A DNA stretch of 64,000 nt from Brevibacillus antibioticus (GTDB taxonomy: Bacteria > Bacillota > Bacilli > Brevibacillales > Brevibacillaceae), in NCBI RefSeq assembly GCF_005217615.1, contig NZ_SZNK01000001.1:246001-310000 (forward strand), written 5' to 3'. Below, one piece after another: positions 32,917 through 42,087 of this stretch; within the stretch, counting starts at the first letter, position 1; each line of letters opens with the position of its first letter. A program made the position numbers and the translations under genes. The notes beneath the pieces are model-generated. The model was given only the letters and a program-made list of their open reading frames with translations, did not search any database and was not told the DNA's origin.

Positions 32917-34359
32917 TTATTTTGACCATCCACTTGCTGTGAATGCATCCGCTAAGCGCGAGATTGCCTCAGGGATCTGATCTGTGGTAGCTCTGCCAAA
33001 GGTGAAGCGGACATATCCTTGCTCTGCCCCGAAAAGATGTCCCGGAACGAAGACAACTCCCCGTTTAACTGATTCTGTGAGAAGAGTTTCGCCGCTCCAT
33101 TCCCCTTTGAAATTACACCACAAGTGAATGCCTCCCTCTGAACCGACCATTTCTACTTGATCACCGAACTTGTCTTGAAGCGAGGAGACAAGCTGATCGT
33201 GCCGTAAGGACAGCTCTGTTCGCAAAAGATCGATGTGACTCGCAAACTGAGGCGATCCGAGAAAGCGATTCGCCAGCCATTGCGGAAAAATGCTGTGTCC
33301 AAAATCAAACTGCTGTTTCGCGTCTGCCAGTCTTTCCATGACAGTAGGTGGCCCGACGATCCAGCCGATTCGCAGACCTGAGGCGACGATTTTGGTCAAA
33401 GAGCTGATGTAGAGCACTGTTCCGTGTTGATCGAGCGATTTTAAGGTGGGGACGGGCTCTCTCGAAAAACTGGTCAGGCTGTATGGATCATCCTCGATGA
33501 TTGGAATCCCGTTTTTATAGGAGAACGCGAGCAATTCCTGGCGCCGCTCCAATGAAAGTAGTGTCCCTGTCGGGTTTTGGTAATTCGGATTTAGAAAAAC
33601 CATTTTGACGCGGTGCTGACGGTGGAGCTGGGCCAAGTGCTTCGGGTCGATTCCGTCTCGGTCTACAGGCAGCGAGAACGTACGCAAGCCAGCAGAATGA
33701 AAAAGCGGCAAGGAATAACAATAAGACGGCTCCTCAATGGCAACCGCATCCCCTGGCTTTAACAAGCATTGAACGACGAGATGAAGGGCCTGCTGCGCTC
33801 CTGACGTGATCATGATCGAGGTAGCGGGTGCTTCGATGCTTCGCCATGCTTTCATATGGAGACTCAATGTCTCTCGTAAAGCCCAATTGCCCTGCGGATG
33901 ATCATAGCCGAGATGGGCCGGGAAGTCATCGGGGGTCATGAGCTGCTGGAGCGTTTGATTGGGGACGAGATCGGTCGAGAGCTCGCCACTCGCCAAATCG
34001 ATCAAGTCATTTTCCTGTGTTTCACGACGGATTTTGCGAATTAACGGTAAATTCGGGCGAAACGACCCCGACTCTGTCAAATGACGCCAGTTCGGAACGC
34101 GGGTCCGTGCCAGTCCCCAAATATCTTGGCTGACGATGGTGCCACTTCCTTGTATGCGCTCGATCATGCCTGCTGCTTGCAGCTCATCGTACGCAGCGAC
34201 GACGGTCGAACGGTTAACGTTCAGTTCTTTGGCCAGCGTGCGCTCCGAGGGCAAATAGCTGCCAGGACCGAATTCACCACTGCTGATTCTTTGCTCGATT
34301 TGCTCTGCTATTTGTTTATATAAAGGCTTTGTAGGAACAGAAGATTTGCCATCCATCAC
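32917..34359 (-). CDS. MocR/PdxR-type regulator with aminotransferase domain
   Basis: A 480-residue regulator. The GntR winged helix (about 10-75; SERTLAKELNVNRSTVVAAYDELQAAG) precedes a fold-type I aminotransferase domain with DPYSL (EDDPYSLTSF) and the PLP lysine in SSLTKIVASGLRIGW, as in MocR or 2-aminoadipate transaminase-type proteins. The start is GTG 34359 or ATG 34356. No target gene is beside it. An IS200/IS605 element ends only about 23 bases upstream of its start, so its native promoter and operator have probably been separated from it; expression now depends on IS-borne or read-through signals. Confidence 0.87.
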   Translation of the reverse strand: MMDGKSSVPTKPLYKQIAEQIEQRISSGEFGPGSYLPSERTLAKELNVNRSTVVAAYDELQAAGMIERIQGSGTIVSQDIWGLARTRVPNWRHLTESGSFRPNLPLIRKIRRETQENDLIDLASGELSTDLVPNQTLQQLMTPDDFPAHLGYDHPQGNWALRETLSLHMKAWRSIEAPATSIMITSGAQQALHLVVQCLLKPGDAVAIEEPSYCYSLPLFHSAGLRTFSLPVDRDGIDPKHLAQLHRQHRVKMVFLNPNYQNPTGTLLSLERRQELLAFSYKNGIPIIEDDPYSLTSFSREPVPTLKSLDQHGTVLYISSLTKIVASGLRIGWIVGPPTVMERLADAKQQFDFGHSIFPQWLANRFLGSPQFASHIDLLRTELSLRHDQLVSSLQDKFGDQVEMVGSEGGIHLWCNFKGEWSGETLLTESVKRGVVFVPGHLFGAEQGYVRFTFGRATTDQIPEAISRLADAFTASGWSK

Positions 34360-34468
34360 GAATCCCGCTTTCTATATTTATTACTCGTGCCGTAAAACCC
34401 CTTGCTTTAGCTATGGGGATATAAGGTACTTTGCTCTGCATCCCCTGTAGGGGGTGCTAAGGAAGTGG

Positions 34469-34474
34469 TATAAT
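34469..34474 (+). promoter_or_regulatory. tnpA promoter, extended -10
   Basis: TGGTATAAT (34466-34474) just before the tnpA start; no good -35. Confidence 0.45.
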
Positions 34475-34483
34475 TAACCATGG

Positions 34484-34852
34484 GTGATGGTTTTGAGTAG
34501 ATCAGTGGAAAGTAACCACAATGTCGTATTTGACTGTAAATATCACGTTGTTTTCTGTCCGAAGTATCGTAAAAAGGTTTTGAAAGAGCCAGTAGACATT
34601 CGATTAAAAGAGTTGTTTCTTGAAAAGGCAGTGGAACTACGTGAAGTTGTTGAAATGGAAATCATGCCTGATCATGTTCATTTGCTCATTAAATGCGATC
34701 CGCATTTCGGAATCCACCGAGTCGTAAAACATTCTCTCAAAAGCAGACTTCCCTCGCTATGGACAAACTCCTACTTTGTTGCAACGGTTGGCACGGTGCA
34801 ACTCGATGTGATTAAGAACTACATGGAGTCTCAAAAAGAAAGGAATGATTGA
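34484..34852 (+). CDS. tnpA: IS200/IS605 transposase TnpA, probably damaged
   Basis: A Y1 HUH transposase of 122 residues. [16 protein letters not shown] and the HUH motif MPDHVHLL are intact, and the catalytic Tyr is in VIKNYMESQ. Between VVKH and [10 protein letters not shown] about 15 residues are absent relative to the family, which normally has a helix K-G-x-S-S-R-x-L-x-x-E-F-P here. The frame is kept, so it is a deletion, not a frameshift. That helix packs against the active site in known TnpA, so activity is doubtful. Its stop overlaps the tnpB start region. TnpA cuts single-stranded DNA at the IS ends. Confidence 0.82.
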   Translation: MMVLSRSVESNHNVVFDCKYHVVFCPKYRKKVLKEPVDIRLKELFLEKAVELREVVEMEIMPDHVHLLIKCDPHFGIHRVVKHSLKSRLPSLWTNSYFVATVGTVQLDVIKNYMESQKERND

Positions 34853-35946
34853 ACTTGCATAGAGCCTACAAATTCCGTTTGTATCCAAACAAAGAACAAG
34901 CAACACTCATCAACAAGACAATTGGATGTACTCGCTTTGTATTCAATCACTTTCTTGCGAAACGAAAAGATGCTTACGAACAAGAAAACAAAACGTTGAA
35001 TTACAACGACTGTTCTGCTTTGCTCACGCAACTTAAAAAAGAAATCGGATGGTTGAAAGAAGTGGACTCCACTGCCCTACAATCAACCTTAAAAGATTTG
35101 GATTCCTCCTACAAAAAGTTTTTCAAAGAGAAAAAAGGCTATCCCAAATTCAAGAGCAAGAAGAACCCAAAGCAATCCTATACATGCAAGATGAACATCA
35201 AAATAAAAAGCAATCGCATCAAACTTCCTAAGCTGGGATGGGTATCGTTTGCTAAATCCAGAGAAGTTGAAGGGCGAATCCTATCGGCTACGATTAGATG
35301 CAATCCTTCAGGTAAATACTTTGTATCCGTATTGTGTGAAACGGAGAGTCAATTACTCCTACAAGTGGAACGAACAGTTGGGATTGACCTTGGGATCAAG
35401 GATTTCGCCATTCTCTCTACTGGTGAGAGGGTAGCAAATCCCAAATACTATCGCAAGTATGAAAAGCAACTGGCGAAGTGGCAACGGATTCAATCTCGTA
35501 GACAAAAAGGCAGCAACAACCGGAACAAGGCGCGTACCAAAGTAGCTCGACTCCACGAAAAAATTGCAAATACCCGTAACGATTTTCTACATAAGTTGTC
35601 AACCAAGCTGATTAACGAAAGCCAAGTGATCTGTTTGGAGGACTTGCAAGTGGAAAATATGGTCAAAAATCACAAGTTAGCCAAATCCATTGCAGATGCT
35701 TCGTGGTCGATGTTTCGTACGATGCTGGAGTATAAGGCAGAATGGTATGGAAGAAAGGTCTCCATTGTGGGAAAACAATTTCCTTCAAGCCAGCTCTGCT
35801 CAACGCCAAACTGCGGATACCGCAACAAAGAAGTGAAAAGTCTTAACTTGCGCAGTTGGATATGCCCGCACTGTGGCGTACAACATGATCGTGACCAAAA
35901 CGCTGCGATCAATATTGAGCAAGAAGGACTTCGATTGTTGGCGTAG
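34849..35946 (+). CDS. tnpB: TnpB RNA-guided nuclease (IS605-type)
   Basis: A 365-residue TnpB. The RuvC-like active site is complete: Asp180 ([10 protein letters not shown]), Glu264 (CLEDL) and Asp349 (HDRDQNAA). The zinc ribbon is [27 protein letters not shown], with four Cys between the second and third acidic residues. Numbers count from TTG 34849; TTG 34855 ([11 protein letters not shown] follows) is equally possible. TnpB proteins are guided by a short RNA from the right end of their IS and cut matching DNA. No Cas genes are present, so it is not a CRISPR effector. It overlaps tnpA by four bases. Confidence 0.92.
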   Translation: MNLHRAYKFRLYPNKEQATLINKTIGCTRFVFNHFLAKRKDAYEQENKTLNYNDCSALLTQLKKEIGWLKEVDSTALQSTLKDLDSSYKKFFKEKKGYPKFKSKKNPKQSYTCKMNIKIKSNRIKLPKLGWVSFAKSREVEGRILSATIRCNPSGKYFVSVLCETESQLLLQVERTVGIDLGIKDFAILSTGERVANPKYYRKYEKQLAKWQRIQSRRQKGSNNRNKARTKVARLHEKIANTRNDFLHKLSTKLINESQVICLEDLQVENMVKNHKLAKSIADASWSMFRTMLEYKAEWYGRKVSIVGKQFPSSQLCSTPNCGYRNKEVKSLNLRSWICPHCGVQHDRDQNAAINIEQEGLRLLA

Positions 35947-36046
35947 TCAACTAAACTGTGGGACACACAGGGATAGCTTGGTAAAATTCATTCCGTTAGG
36001 AGTGACTACCTAAGAATCCCCCGCCTTTAGGCATGGGGAGTGTCAA
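35880..36046 (+). ncRNA. Probable right-end guide RNA (omegaRNA) of the TnpB
   Basis: In IS605 elements the TnpB guide scaffold comes from the end of tnpB through the right-end hairpin (36018-36038). The bases after 36046 (CCATTTATTATAAC) would be the guide at this site. Position is by analogy; no transcript evidence. Confidence 0.45.
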
Positions 36047-36128
36047 CCATTTATTATAACATGACATTCCGACCTTTCCTTTTCGTCTGGGTTAGGTAAA
36101 ATAGATGAGATGGAAGGAGAGATGGACG

Positions 36129-36923
36129 ATGAAACAATACCTGGATTTGTGCCAGCGCATATTAGATGAGGGTGTCACAAAAGAGGATCGGACAGGCACC
36201 GGAACGACCAGTGTTTTTGGGCATCAGATGCGTTTTGACCTGAGTGAAGGCTTTCCCATGGTCACGACGAAAAAGCTGCATATGAAATCGATCATCCACG
36301 AATTGCTCTGGTTTTTATCGGGTGATACCAATGTCCGCTACTTGCAGGAAAACGGCGTGCGAATCTGGAACGAATGGGCCGATGAAAACGGAGATTTAGG
36401 CCCGGTATACGGAAGCCAATGGCGTTCCTTTACGGGACGCGATGGCAAAACAGTGGACCAGATTCAATGGGTCATTGATGAGATCAAACGCAATCCGGAC
36501 TCTCGCCGCTTGATCGTTAGTGCGTGGAATCCGGCTGAATTGGACAAGATGGCATTGCCGCCATGTCACCTGCTGTTCCAGTTTTACGTAGCGAATGGCA
36601 AGCTGTCCTGCCAGCTGTATCAACGCAGTGGCGACACATTTTTGGGTGTGCCGTTTAATATCGCTTCCTACGCGTTGCTGACGCATATGGTGGCGCATGT
36701 CACAGGGCTTGAAGTGGGCGATTTTGTTCATACGATCGGAGACGCTCATCTGTATCTCAACCATATCGAGCAGGTCAAGCTACAGCTCACTCGCGAGCCG
36801 AAACCACTGCCAAAGCTCGTGCTCAATCCAGATGTGACTTCGATTTTTGACTTCACATACGAAGATATAGAAATCGTTGGCTACGAATCCCACCCGCACA
36901 TCAAAGGCGAGGTGGCCGTATGA
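36129..36923 (+). CDS. thyA: Thymidylate synthase
   Basis: Makes dTMP from dUMP with methylene-tetrahydrofolate as methyl donor and reductant, releasing dihydrofolate. The 264-residue product is the ThyA type with catalytic Cys146 (LPPCHLL), the folate site [10 protein letters not shown], and dUMP-binding Arg/Ser/His/Tyr in [15 protein letters not shown] and [13 protein letters not shown] 36129 lies behind GGAAGGAGAG. It overlaps folA by four bases (ATGA at 36920-36923), so the dihydrofolate made here is recycled by the coupled enzyme. The IS605 element ends about 80 bases upstream; a promoter must lie in between or in the IS. Confidence 0.97.
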   Translation: MKQYLDLCQRILDEGVTKEDRTGTGTTSVFGHQMRFDLSEGFPMVTTKKLHMKSIIHELLWFLSGDTNVRYLQENGVRIWNEWADENGDLGPVYGSQWRSFTGRDGKTVDQIQWVIDEIKRNPDSRRLIVSAWNPAELDKMALPPCHLLFQFYVANGKLSCQLYQRSGDTFLGVPFNIASYALLTHMVAHVTGLEVGDFVHTIGDAHLYLNHIEQVKLQLTREPKPLPKLVLNPDVTSIFDFTYEDIEIVGYESHPHIKGEVAV

Positions 36924-37396
36924 TCAGCCTGATTGTTGCCTATGCCCGCAACCAAGTCATCGGAAAAGATGGCGACATGCCATGGCATCTACCTGCTGAC
37001 TTGAAAAATGTGAAGGAATTAACGACAGGCAAAACGATCGTAATGGGACGCAAAACGTTCGAATCGATCGGCAAGCCGCTGCCTAACCGCAGAAATGTCG
37101 TTCTGACACGCAGCCAGGAATTTCACCCTGAAGGTGTAGATGTCGTTCATACGAAGGATGAAGTGCTTGCCATGGGTGATGTCATTATCTTTGGCGGCTC
37201 GGAAATTTATCGCCAGTTCCTCGATGTCGTTGATCGTCTGTACATTACAGAGATCGATTTGGAAACAGAGGGCGATACGTTTTTCCCGGCATGGGATCGC
37301 AATGCTTATATCTTGGTGGACAAGCGTGAGGGTATCGTGGATGAGAAGAACGTTCATCCGCATGCGTTTTGCGTGTATGAGCGAAAAAATAGCTGA
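36920..37396 (+). CDS. folA: Dihydrofolate reductase
   Basis: Reduces dihydrofolate to tetrahydrofolate with NADPH; target of trimethoprim. The 158-residue product has all DHFR marks: [28 protein letters not shown] (substrate site with the catalytic Asp in PADLK), [18 protein letters not shown] (NADPH site), and FGGSEIY. It starts inside the last codons of thyA and is closed by a strong terminator (37402-37436). ThyA and FolA in one operon is the common arrangement in Firmicutes. Confidence 0.97.
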   Translation: MISLIVAYARNQVIGKDGDMPWHLPADLKNVKELTTGKTIVMGRKTFESIGKPLPNRRNVVLTRSQEFHPEGVDVVHTKDEVLAMGDVIIFGGSEIYRQFLDVVDRLYITEIDLETEGDTFFPAWDRNAYILVDKREGIVDEKNVHPHAFCVYERKNS

Positions 37397-37401
37397 TAAG
37401 C

Positions 37402-37436
37402 AAAAATGCCTCGATGCTGAGGCATTTTTTTTGTTC
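37402..37436 (+). terminator. Terminator after folA
   Basis: AAAAATGCCTC pairs with GAGGCATTTTT, six-base loop, T-run. Confidence 0.93.
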
Positions 37437-37550
37437 TTTTTTTACCTCTTCTACTAGGTCGTTCGTCATGTGAATACTCGACATATGTGTGGAGCCAAAC
37501 GCATATATAACGATAGGAAATAGCAGGGACGAACCTAAGGAGGTGATCGG

Positions 37551-38549
37551 GTGAAGGTAGACTTTCACGTCCATCTGGAGGAAGGGCCGTATTCGCTGGA
37601 CTGGTTACTTAAGCAAGCGGAATCATTGCGCCCCCTCGTGGAGAATGCCGAAGTGATGGGGAGCCGAAGATGGGCAAGCTTGCTGACCAATGGGTTGGTA
37701 GAACGCCTACAACAAGGCCCGTATTCACGAGATTGGCTTGAATTGTATCGATTACGTGCCAAACAGGCTGGGATTCAGCAAGTTTGCGTGGTCGAGCACT
37801 TATATCGTTTTCATGAGTATCGGTCGTACTACGAACAGCATATGCATATCGGCTCTGATCGTTTGGGGGCAGCGCAGCGCAAATGGCTGAGTCAGGTCGC
37901 AAACGATTCACTGGACAGCTTTGTTGTTTTCCTGCAAAAAGAGCGGCTTCGTTGGGCGGAGGATGGAATTGAGCTGCGTGTTGGGATTGAATTGGATTAT
38001 TTTTCGGGTGGAGAAGAGACACTGCGGCATGTCATCAATCAATATCCGTGGGATGTGTGCATAGGAGCCGTGCATTTTCTGGAAGGCTGGGGCTATTCGA
38101 TCCAGGGTGCACAAGAACGCTTTGGAAGACAGGAGCTAATCGGATTGTACAGCCTTTATTTTGATAAGCTGGAGCAGGCGATCGAATCGCAATTATTCGA
38201 TGTGATCGCCCATATCGATGGCATCAAAGCGTTTGGTATGCGACCGGATGAGACTGCCCTATTGCCGTATTATCAGCGTGTGGCCCGGGCTCTTGGACGT
38301 ATCGGGATTGCGACAGAACTCAATACAGGCTACGGTTTGGCGAGTCAATTCCGTGAATTTTCGCCCAGCTATCGTTTTCTGGAAATTTTGTTCCAGAATG
38401 GAGTGCCCATCACTTTGGCGTCTAGCGCTACTGCGCCTGATCAAGTCGGTCAGCAGTTGGACGAGGCTCGAGCGCAGTTGAAACGGGTAGGCTATACGAG
38501 CTTTGCGGTTTTTGAAAAGCGAAAACGCAGCATGCTCGCTCTGGATTAG
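37551..38549 (+). CDS. PHP-fold (histidinol-phosphatase-like) protein with an altered metal site
   Basis: A 332-residue PHP-domain protein. The first ligands are present as His6 and His8 (VDFHVH), and GIELDYF, IGAVHFLEG and DVIAHIDGI fill the middle motifs. The last motif, usually S-D-A-H, reads TLASSATAPDQVG, so the closing Asp and His are replaced by Ser and Thr. It also has a repeated N-terminal phrase, EEGPYSLDWLL and QQGPYSRDWLEL, framing a 40-residue insert. It may bind fewer metals or have another job than HisK-type histidinol-phosphate phosphatase. GTG 37551 follows a full AAGGAGGTGATC. Function not certain. Confidence 0.75.
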   Translation: MKVDFHVHLEEGPYSLDWLLKQAESLRPLVENAEVMGSRRWASLLTNGLVERLQQGPYSRDWLELYRLRAKQAGIQQVCVVEHLYRFHEYRSYYEQHMHIGSDRLGAAQRKWLSQVANDSLDSFVVFLQKERLRWAEDGIELRVGIELDYFSGGEETLRHVINQYPWDVCIGAVHFLEGWGYSIQGAQERFGRQELIGLYSLYFDKLEQAIESQLFDVIAHIDGIKAFGMRPDETALLPYYQRVARALGRIGIATELNTGYGLASQFREFSPSYRFLEILFQNGVPITLASSATAPDQVGQQLDEARAQLKRVGYTSFAVFEKRKRSMLALD

Positions 38550-38622
38550 TCAAGCTCCCCATTTGTCCCATGATTCTGCTATGATGGGACAAGAATAGTG
38601 AATCCAGGGGGGAGTAAGAACC

Positions 38623-39816
38623 ATGGCCTTGCAGGAACAATTAAGAGAGCTGCTCAAAGAGATGGAGCCGCAAATCATTAGCTGGAGGCGTCATCTGCAC
38701 CAGCATCCCGAGCTTTCCTTTCAAGAAGAGAAGACTCCAGCCCTTATTGCCGAAATATTGAGAGGACTTCACTTCGATGAGGTTCGCACAGGTGTCGGCG
38801 GTAGGGGAGTCATTGGCGTTTTGCGCGGAGGGCGCCCGGGTAAGGTCGTCGCGTTGCGTGCGGATTTTGACGCGCTGCCGATTCAGGATCAAAAAGAGGT
38901 ACCGTATAAATCTACCGTACCCGGTGTCATGCACGCTTGTGGTCATGATGCGCACACTTCCCAGCTACTAGGACTCGCTTCTGTTTTGGCAGCACATCGT
39001 GACCAGTTTGCCGGTGAAATTCGCTTTGTTTTTCAGCATGCAGAAGAGGAAAATCCGGGCGGAGCTACCCAAATGGTTCAGGATGGTGCTGTAGATGGCG
39101 TCGATGCAATCTTTGGCGTGCATCTCTGGTCGATGTTCCCTGTAGGAAAGGTATTCATTAGTGGAGGTCCGCTCATGGCAAATACGGACGACTTTTCCAT
39201 CGAGATCAAAGGAAAAGGGGGACACGGAGCTGTTCCGGAAGAAACCGTCGACTCTATTGTGATCGGTTCACAAATCGTCGGTCATCTTCAAACGATTGCC
39301 AGCCGCAACGTTAGCCCGTTAGAAAGTGTGGTCGTGACCGTGGGGACGTTCCACGGCGGAGACAGTACGAACATCATCGCAGATAGCTGTCGTTTGACAG
39401 GGACTGTCCGCACCTTTTTGCCAGACGTCCGCGATCGTGCGGAGCAGCGCCTGGCAGAAATTGCGGAGGGGACAGCTGCTATGATGGGAGGCAGCGCTAC
39501 GGTTGTCTACGATCGGGGGTATCCAGCCGTCATTAACCATGAAAAAGAAGCAGCGATTGCACAGGAAGCAGCCATTACTGCATTTGGAGCTGGTCGTGTG
39601 GAATCGATGAAGCCGTTGATGGGGGGCGAGGACTTTTCGTACTATTTGGAAAAGGTGCCCGGCGCTTACTTGTTTGTAGGGGCAGGCAATCCGGAAAAAC
39701 TGGCGACATATCCCCACCACCATCCCCGCTTCGATATCGACGAGGATGCCATGCTCATCGCAGGCGAGCTCTTGGGACGAACAGCGCTGCACTATTTGGA
39801 AACACAGCAACGATAA
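38623..39816 (+). CDS. M20-family amidohydrolase (N-acyl-amino acid/hippurate hydrolase type)
   Basis: A 397-residue zinc/manganese hydrolase that cuts N-acyl groups from amino acids. All M20D landmarks are here: WRRHLHQHPELSFQEEKT, ALRADFDALPI, MHACGHDAHTSQLLG (metal Cys/His), FQHAEEENPGGA (Glu pair), FGVHLW, the lid-domain His in KGKGGHGAVPEETVD, and MGGEDFSYYLEKVPGAY with the last ligand. ATG 38623 follows GGGGGGAG. The substrate may be N-acetyl or aromatic acyl amino acids, or an indole-acetyl conjugate; this cannot be settled by eye. It is followed by a terminator and by the YheC/D gene. Confidence 0.9.
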   Translation: MALQEQLRELLKEMEPQIISWRRHLHQHPELSFQEEKTPALIAEILRGLHFDEVRTGVGGRGVIGVLRGGRPGKVVALRADFDALPIQDQKEVPYKSTVPGVMHACGHDAHTSQLLGLASVLAAHRDQFAGEIRFVFQHAEEENPGGATQMVQDGAVDGVDAIFGVHLWSMFPVGKVFISGGPLMANTDDFSIEIKGKGGHGAVPEETVDSIVIGSQIVGHLQTIASRNVSPLESVVVTVGTFHGGDSTNIIADSCRLTGTVRTFLPDVRDRAEQRLAEIAEGTAAMMGGSATVVYDRGYPAVINHEKEAAIAQEAAITAFGAGRVESMKPLMGGEDFSYYLEKVPGAYLFVGAGNPEKLATYPHHHPRFDIDEDAMLIAGELLGRTALHYLETQQR

Positions 39817-39833
39817 GAAAACGCATGAAAGAT

Positions 39834-39874
39834 GCGCTTTTGCCTACATAGGACAAAGGCGCTTTTTTTGCTTT
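39834..39874 (+). terminator. Terminator after the M20 gene
   Basis: GCGC-TTTTG pairs with CAAA-GGCGC, followed by seven T. Confidence 0.75.
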
Positions 39875-39933
39875 CAACCATAAGCTATACGAGGATAGCT
39901 AGAAAATCGAATAAGGGAGGGAGGGGCCTTTCG

Positions 39934-41025
39934 GTGAGAAAACGGATAGGCGTACTGACCTACCGAAGAGAATCAGGCTTTGTCGAGCCCGGCTATTTGC
40001 GAAGGCTGGTTGAGGCAGGGAGAGAAATGGGGGCAGAGGTTTTTTTATTTAGCCCACAAGATGTCCATTTTGAAGAAAAGCGGATTAACGGTTATGTACC
40101 AGATGGCACGAAGTGGAGACGAAAGCGTTTTGCCTGGCCCGATATCGTCATCGACCGTTATCGCTACTATCCATTACCCAAGCATAGCGCCTACTTGCCA
40201 TTTCGCAAGCAAAATTGGTTCCGTTATGCGAATAATCGCTTCTCGAACAAATATGTCGTTCATCAGATTTTGATACAAGATCCACAGCTACAGCGCTGGC
40301 TTCCCGAAACACTCCCCTACGACAGAAAAACGCTTGCCACGATGCTTGCCGATCATCGTCTGGTTTATCTCAAGCCAACAAACGGCACAGGCGGCAGAAG
40401 CATACTGCGTGTGGAGAAACGAGCAGGTCGTTACCTTTTGCATGGCAGGACCAAGCAGCAAGCCAAAAGCTGTGAAAAACTGGCGACGCTCACAGAGGTG
40501 TGCGAGCGGCTGGAGCATTGGATGAAGAATGAGAAGAGCGGAAACGAGCAGTTTTTTCTTCAACAGGGGCTACAGTTGTCACTGGTTCCCAAGCGAACAG
40601 TAGATGCTCGCCTACTCGTGCAAAAGGACGGGAAGGGTCAATGGTGTTTGACCGGAATGGGCATTCGGGTTGGGCCGATCCAATCGTCCACCTCGAATTT
40701 GCATGGAGGGGGAACCGCTTTGCCTGCTGTTTCCTTCCTGGTCAAACGATTTGGTCAGGAAATGGCAGAGCGGATTGTACAGGAATGCAAGGAGCTCGCG
40801 ATTAAGACAGTTACACGCATTGAAGAGCATTTCGGCCTGATGATGGAGTTTGGCTTTGATCTGGGGATTGATGTTAATGGGAAGGTTTGGATTATCGAAA
40901 TCAATCCGAAGCCAGGTAGAGAAATTTTCAAGCAGATGCGTCAGCACAAGCGATATGCGACGGCGGTTCGACGGCCGTTGGAGTATGCGTTGTATCTTGT
41001 TAATAAAGACAATGCAGTGAACTAA
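39934..41025 (+). CDS. YheC/YheD-family ATP-grasp protein
   Basis: A 363-residue protein of the YheC/YheD (endospore coat-associated) family. It opens with RKRIGVLTYRRESGFVEPGYLRRL, has the ATP-grasp core (VYLKPTNGTGGRSILRVEKRAGRY, with Lys and a glycine-rich lid; later FGFDLGIDVNGKVWIIEINPKPGRE with metal Glu and Asn). GTG 39934 lies behind AGGGAGGGAGG; the longer frame has no start signal. YheC and YheD of B. subtilis are spore-coat linked, with unknown ligase substrates. Probably made in the mother cell during sporulation, though no sigma-E or sigma-K box was identified. Confidence 0.85.
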   Translation: MRKRIGVLTYRRESGFVEPGYLRRLVEAGREMGAEVFLFSPQDVHFEEKRINGYVPDGTKWRRKRFAWPDIVIDRYRYYPLPKHSAYLPFRKQNWFRYANNRFSNKYVVHQILIQDPQLQRWLPETLPYDRKTLATMLADHRLVYLKPTNGTGGRSILRVEKRAGRYLLHGRTKQQAKSCEKLATLTEVCERLEHWMKNEKSGNEQFFLQQGLQLSLVPKRTVDARLLVQKDGKGQWCLTGMGIRVGPIQSSTSNLHGGGTALPAVSFLVKRFGQEMAERIVQECKELAIKTVTRIEEHFGLMMEFGFDLGIDVNGKVWIIEINPKPGREIFKQMRQHKRYATAVRRPLEYALYLVNKDNAVN

Positions 41026-41029
41026 AGAG

Positions 41030-41058
41030 GATCTTCCATAGAGGAAGGTCTTTTTTTG
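41030..41058 (+). terminator. Terminator after the YheC/D gene
   Basis: GATCTTCC (41030-41037) pairs with GGAAGGTC (41043-41050), then T-run. Confidence 0.85.
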
Positions 41059-41128
41059 TTCTTTTCGTTTCTTTTAAGAGGGGGACACGGCATAATAATA
41101 AAAAAATGGCACAAGAGGTGAAACGCAC

Positions 41129-41968
41129 ATGCAAAAACAATCATTTTCCATCGCACTCGACGAGGAGTTAACACTACGCGGAGACATTCATACAGAGGAA
41201 GCGGCAGGCTCAGCACAGCCACTCCTGCTGTTTTGCCACGGCTTTAAAGGCTTCAAAGATTGGGGGAGTTTTCCCTACGTAGCCGATGAGCTGGCTAAGC
41301 AAGGCATTACCACGATTCGCTTTAACTTTAGCTGCAATGGCGTGGGGGAGAGCTTGACGGAGTTCGACGAGCTGGAGAAATTCGGGCGCAATACGTATGC
41401 GCGTGAATTGGCTGATTTGCAAGCGTTGACGGAACGGATTTTGTCAGGCGAGCTTCCTGTACCCGATTATGTGGACAAAACAAAGCTGTACGTACTAGGA
41501 CACAGCAAAGGCGGCGGTGACGCGATTCTATTCGGAGCAAACAACCCACATGTGGCAGGGATTGTGACCTGGAACGGAATCGCTCACGTCGATTTGTTTG
41601 ATGAGAAGCTGCGCAGACAAATAGAAGAGACAGGCGTCGGATACATAGCAAATGCACGAACCGGTCAAGACATGCCAATTACAAGAGTTGTGATCGAGGA
41701 TGTAGACAACAATCGCCAACAATACGATATTTTGGAATTGGTTTCTACGATGGAGCAACCACTGTGCATCATCACAGGGGAAAAAGATTATGTCCGTCTG
41801 GTAGAGGGTGCAAAAAGAATTCATCAGGCTGCGAAAAACAGCGAGCTGCACTGGATAGAAGGCGGAGATCATACATTTAACACGCGTCATCCGTTTGCGG
41901 GTACATCGGCTCCGTTGGAAGCTGCGATCAAGCAAACCGTCGCATTTGTCCGCGCCCCACGGACATAG
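41129..41968 (+). CDS. Alpha/beta hydrolase
   Basis: A 279-residue serine hydrolase. Nucleophile Ser126 lies in LGHSKGGG, the oxyanion segment is FCHGFKGFKDWG, Asp is in GEKDYVR and His in EGGDHTF. The pattern resembles the dienelactone hydrolase and cinnamoyl esterase group of acyl esterases. ATG 41129 lies behind AGAGGTG. Substrate unknown; the neighbours give no hint. Single gene, followed 120 bases later by cimA on the same strand, but a promoter lies between. Confidence 0.87.
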   Translation: MQKQSFSIALDEELTLRGDIHTEEAAGSAQPLLLFCHGFKGFKDWGSFPYVADELAKQGITTIRFNFSCNGVGESLTEFDELEKFGRNTYARELADLQALTERILSGELPVPDYVDKTKLYVLGHSKGGGDAILFGANNPHVAGIVTWNGIAHVDLFDEKLRRQIEETGVGYIANARTGQDMPITRVVIEDVDNNRQQYDILELVSTMEQPLCIITGEKDYVRLVEGAKRIHQAAKNSELHWIEGGDHTFNTRHPFAGTSAPLEAAIKQTVAFVRAPRT

Positions 41969-41990
41969 AAAAAACCTCAATTTTCCCGCG

Positions 41991-42019
41991 TTTTCTTTCC
42001 ATTTGGGCTGTGGTATACT
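41991..42019 (+). promoter_or_regulatory. Extended -10 promoter for cimA
   Basis: TGGTATACT (42011-42019) is an extended -10. The -35 (TTTTCT at 41991-41996, 17 bp upstream) is weak. Confidence 0.4.
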
Positions 42020-42049
42020 GGGAATCGTTCTAACGGTTCGAATGATGTG

Positions 42050-42064
42050 ATTATTCAGAAAAAC
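42050..42064 (+). promoter_or_regulatory. Possible CodY site upstream of cimA
   Basis: ATTATTCAGAAAAAC matches the CodY motif AATTTTCWGAAAATT at 11 of 15 positions, lying between the promoter and the ribosome site, where a bound CodY would block transcription. Confidence 0.35.
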
Positions 42065-42087
42065 AACAGAACAGGTGGAGAAGAAAC

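Larger units (their letters stand above)
34382..36046 (+). mobile_element. IS200/IS605-family insertion sequence
   Basis: Contains tnpA and tnpB on one strand. The left-end hairpin is CCCCTTGCTTTAGCTATGGGG-like (34398-34418; here the 20-base core is described by its ends CCCC and GGGG), and the right-end hairpin (36018-36038) has CCCCC and GGGG arms around CGCCTTTAGGCAT. TTTAT (34377-34381) borders the left; TCAA (36043-36046) marks the right, as in IS608-type elements. Ends are inferred from this analogy. It separates a MocR gene from thyA. Confidence 0.8.

Noticed and set aside
34849-35946. Cas12-type CRISPR effector
   Set aside because: Length, TnpA partner and IS end hairpins show TnpB; no repeat-spacer array exists in the window.
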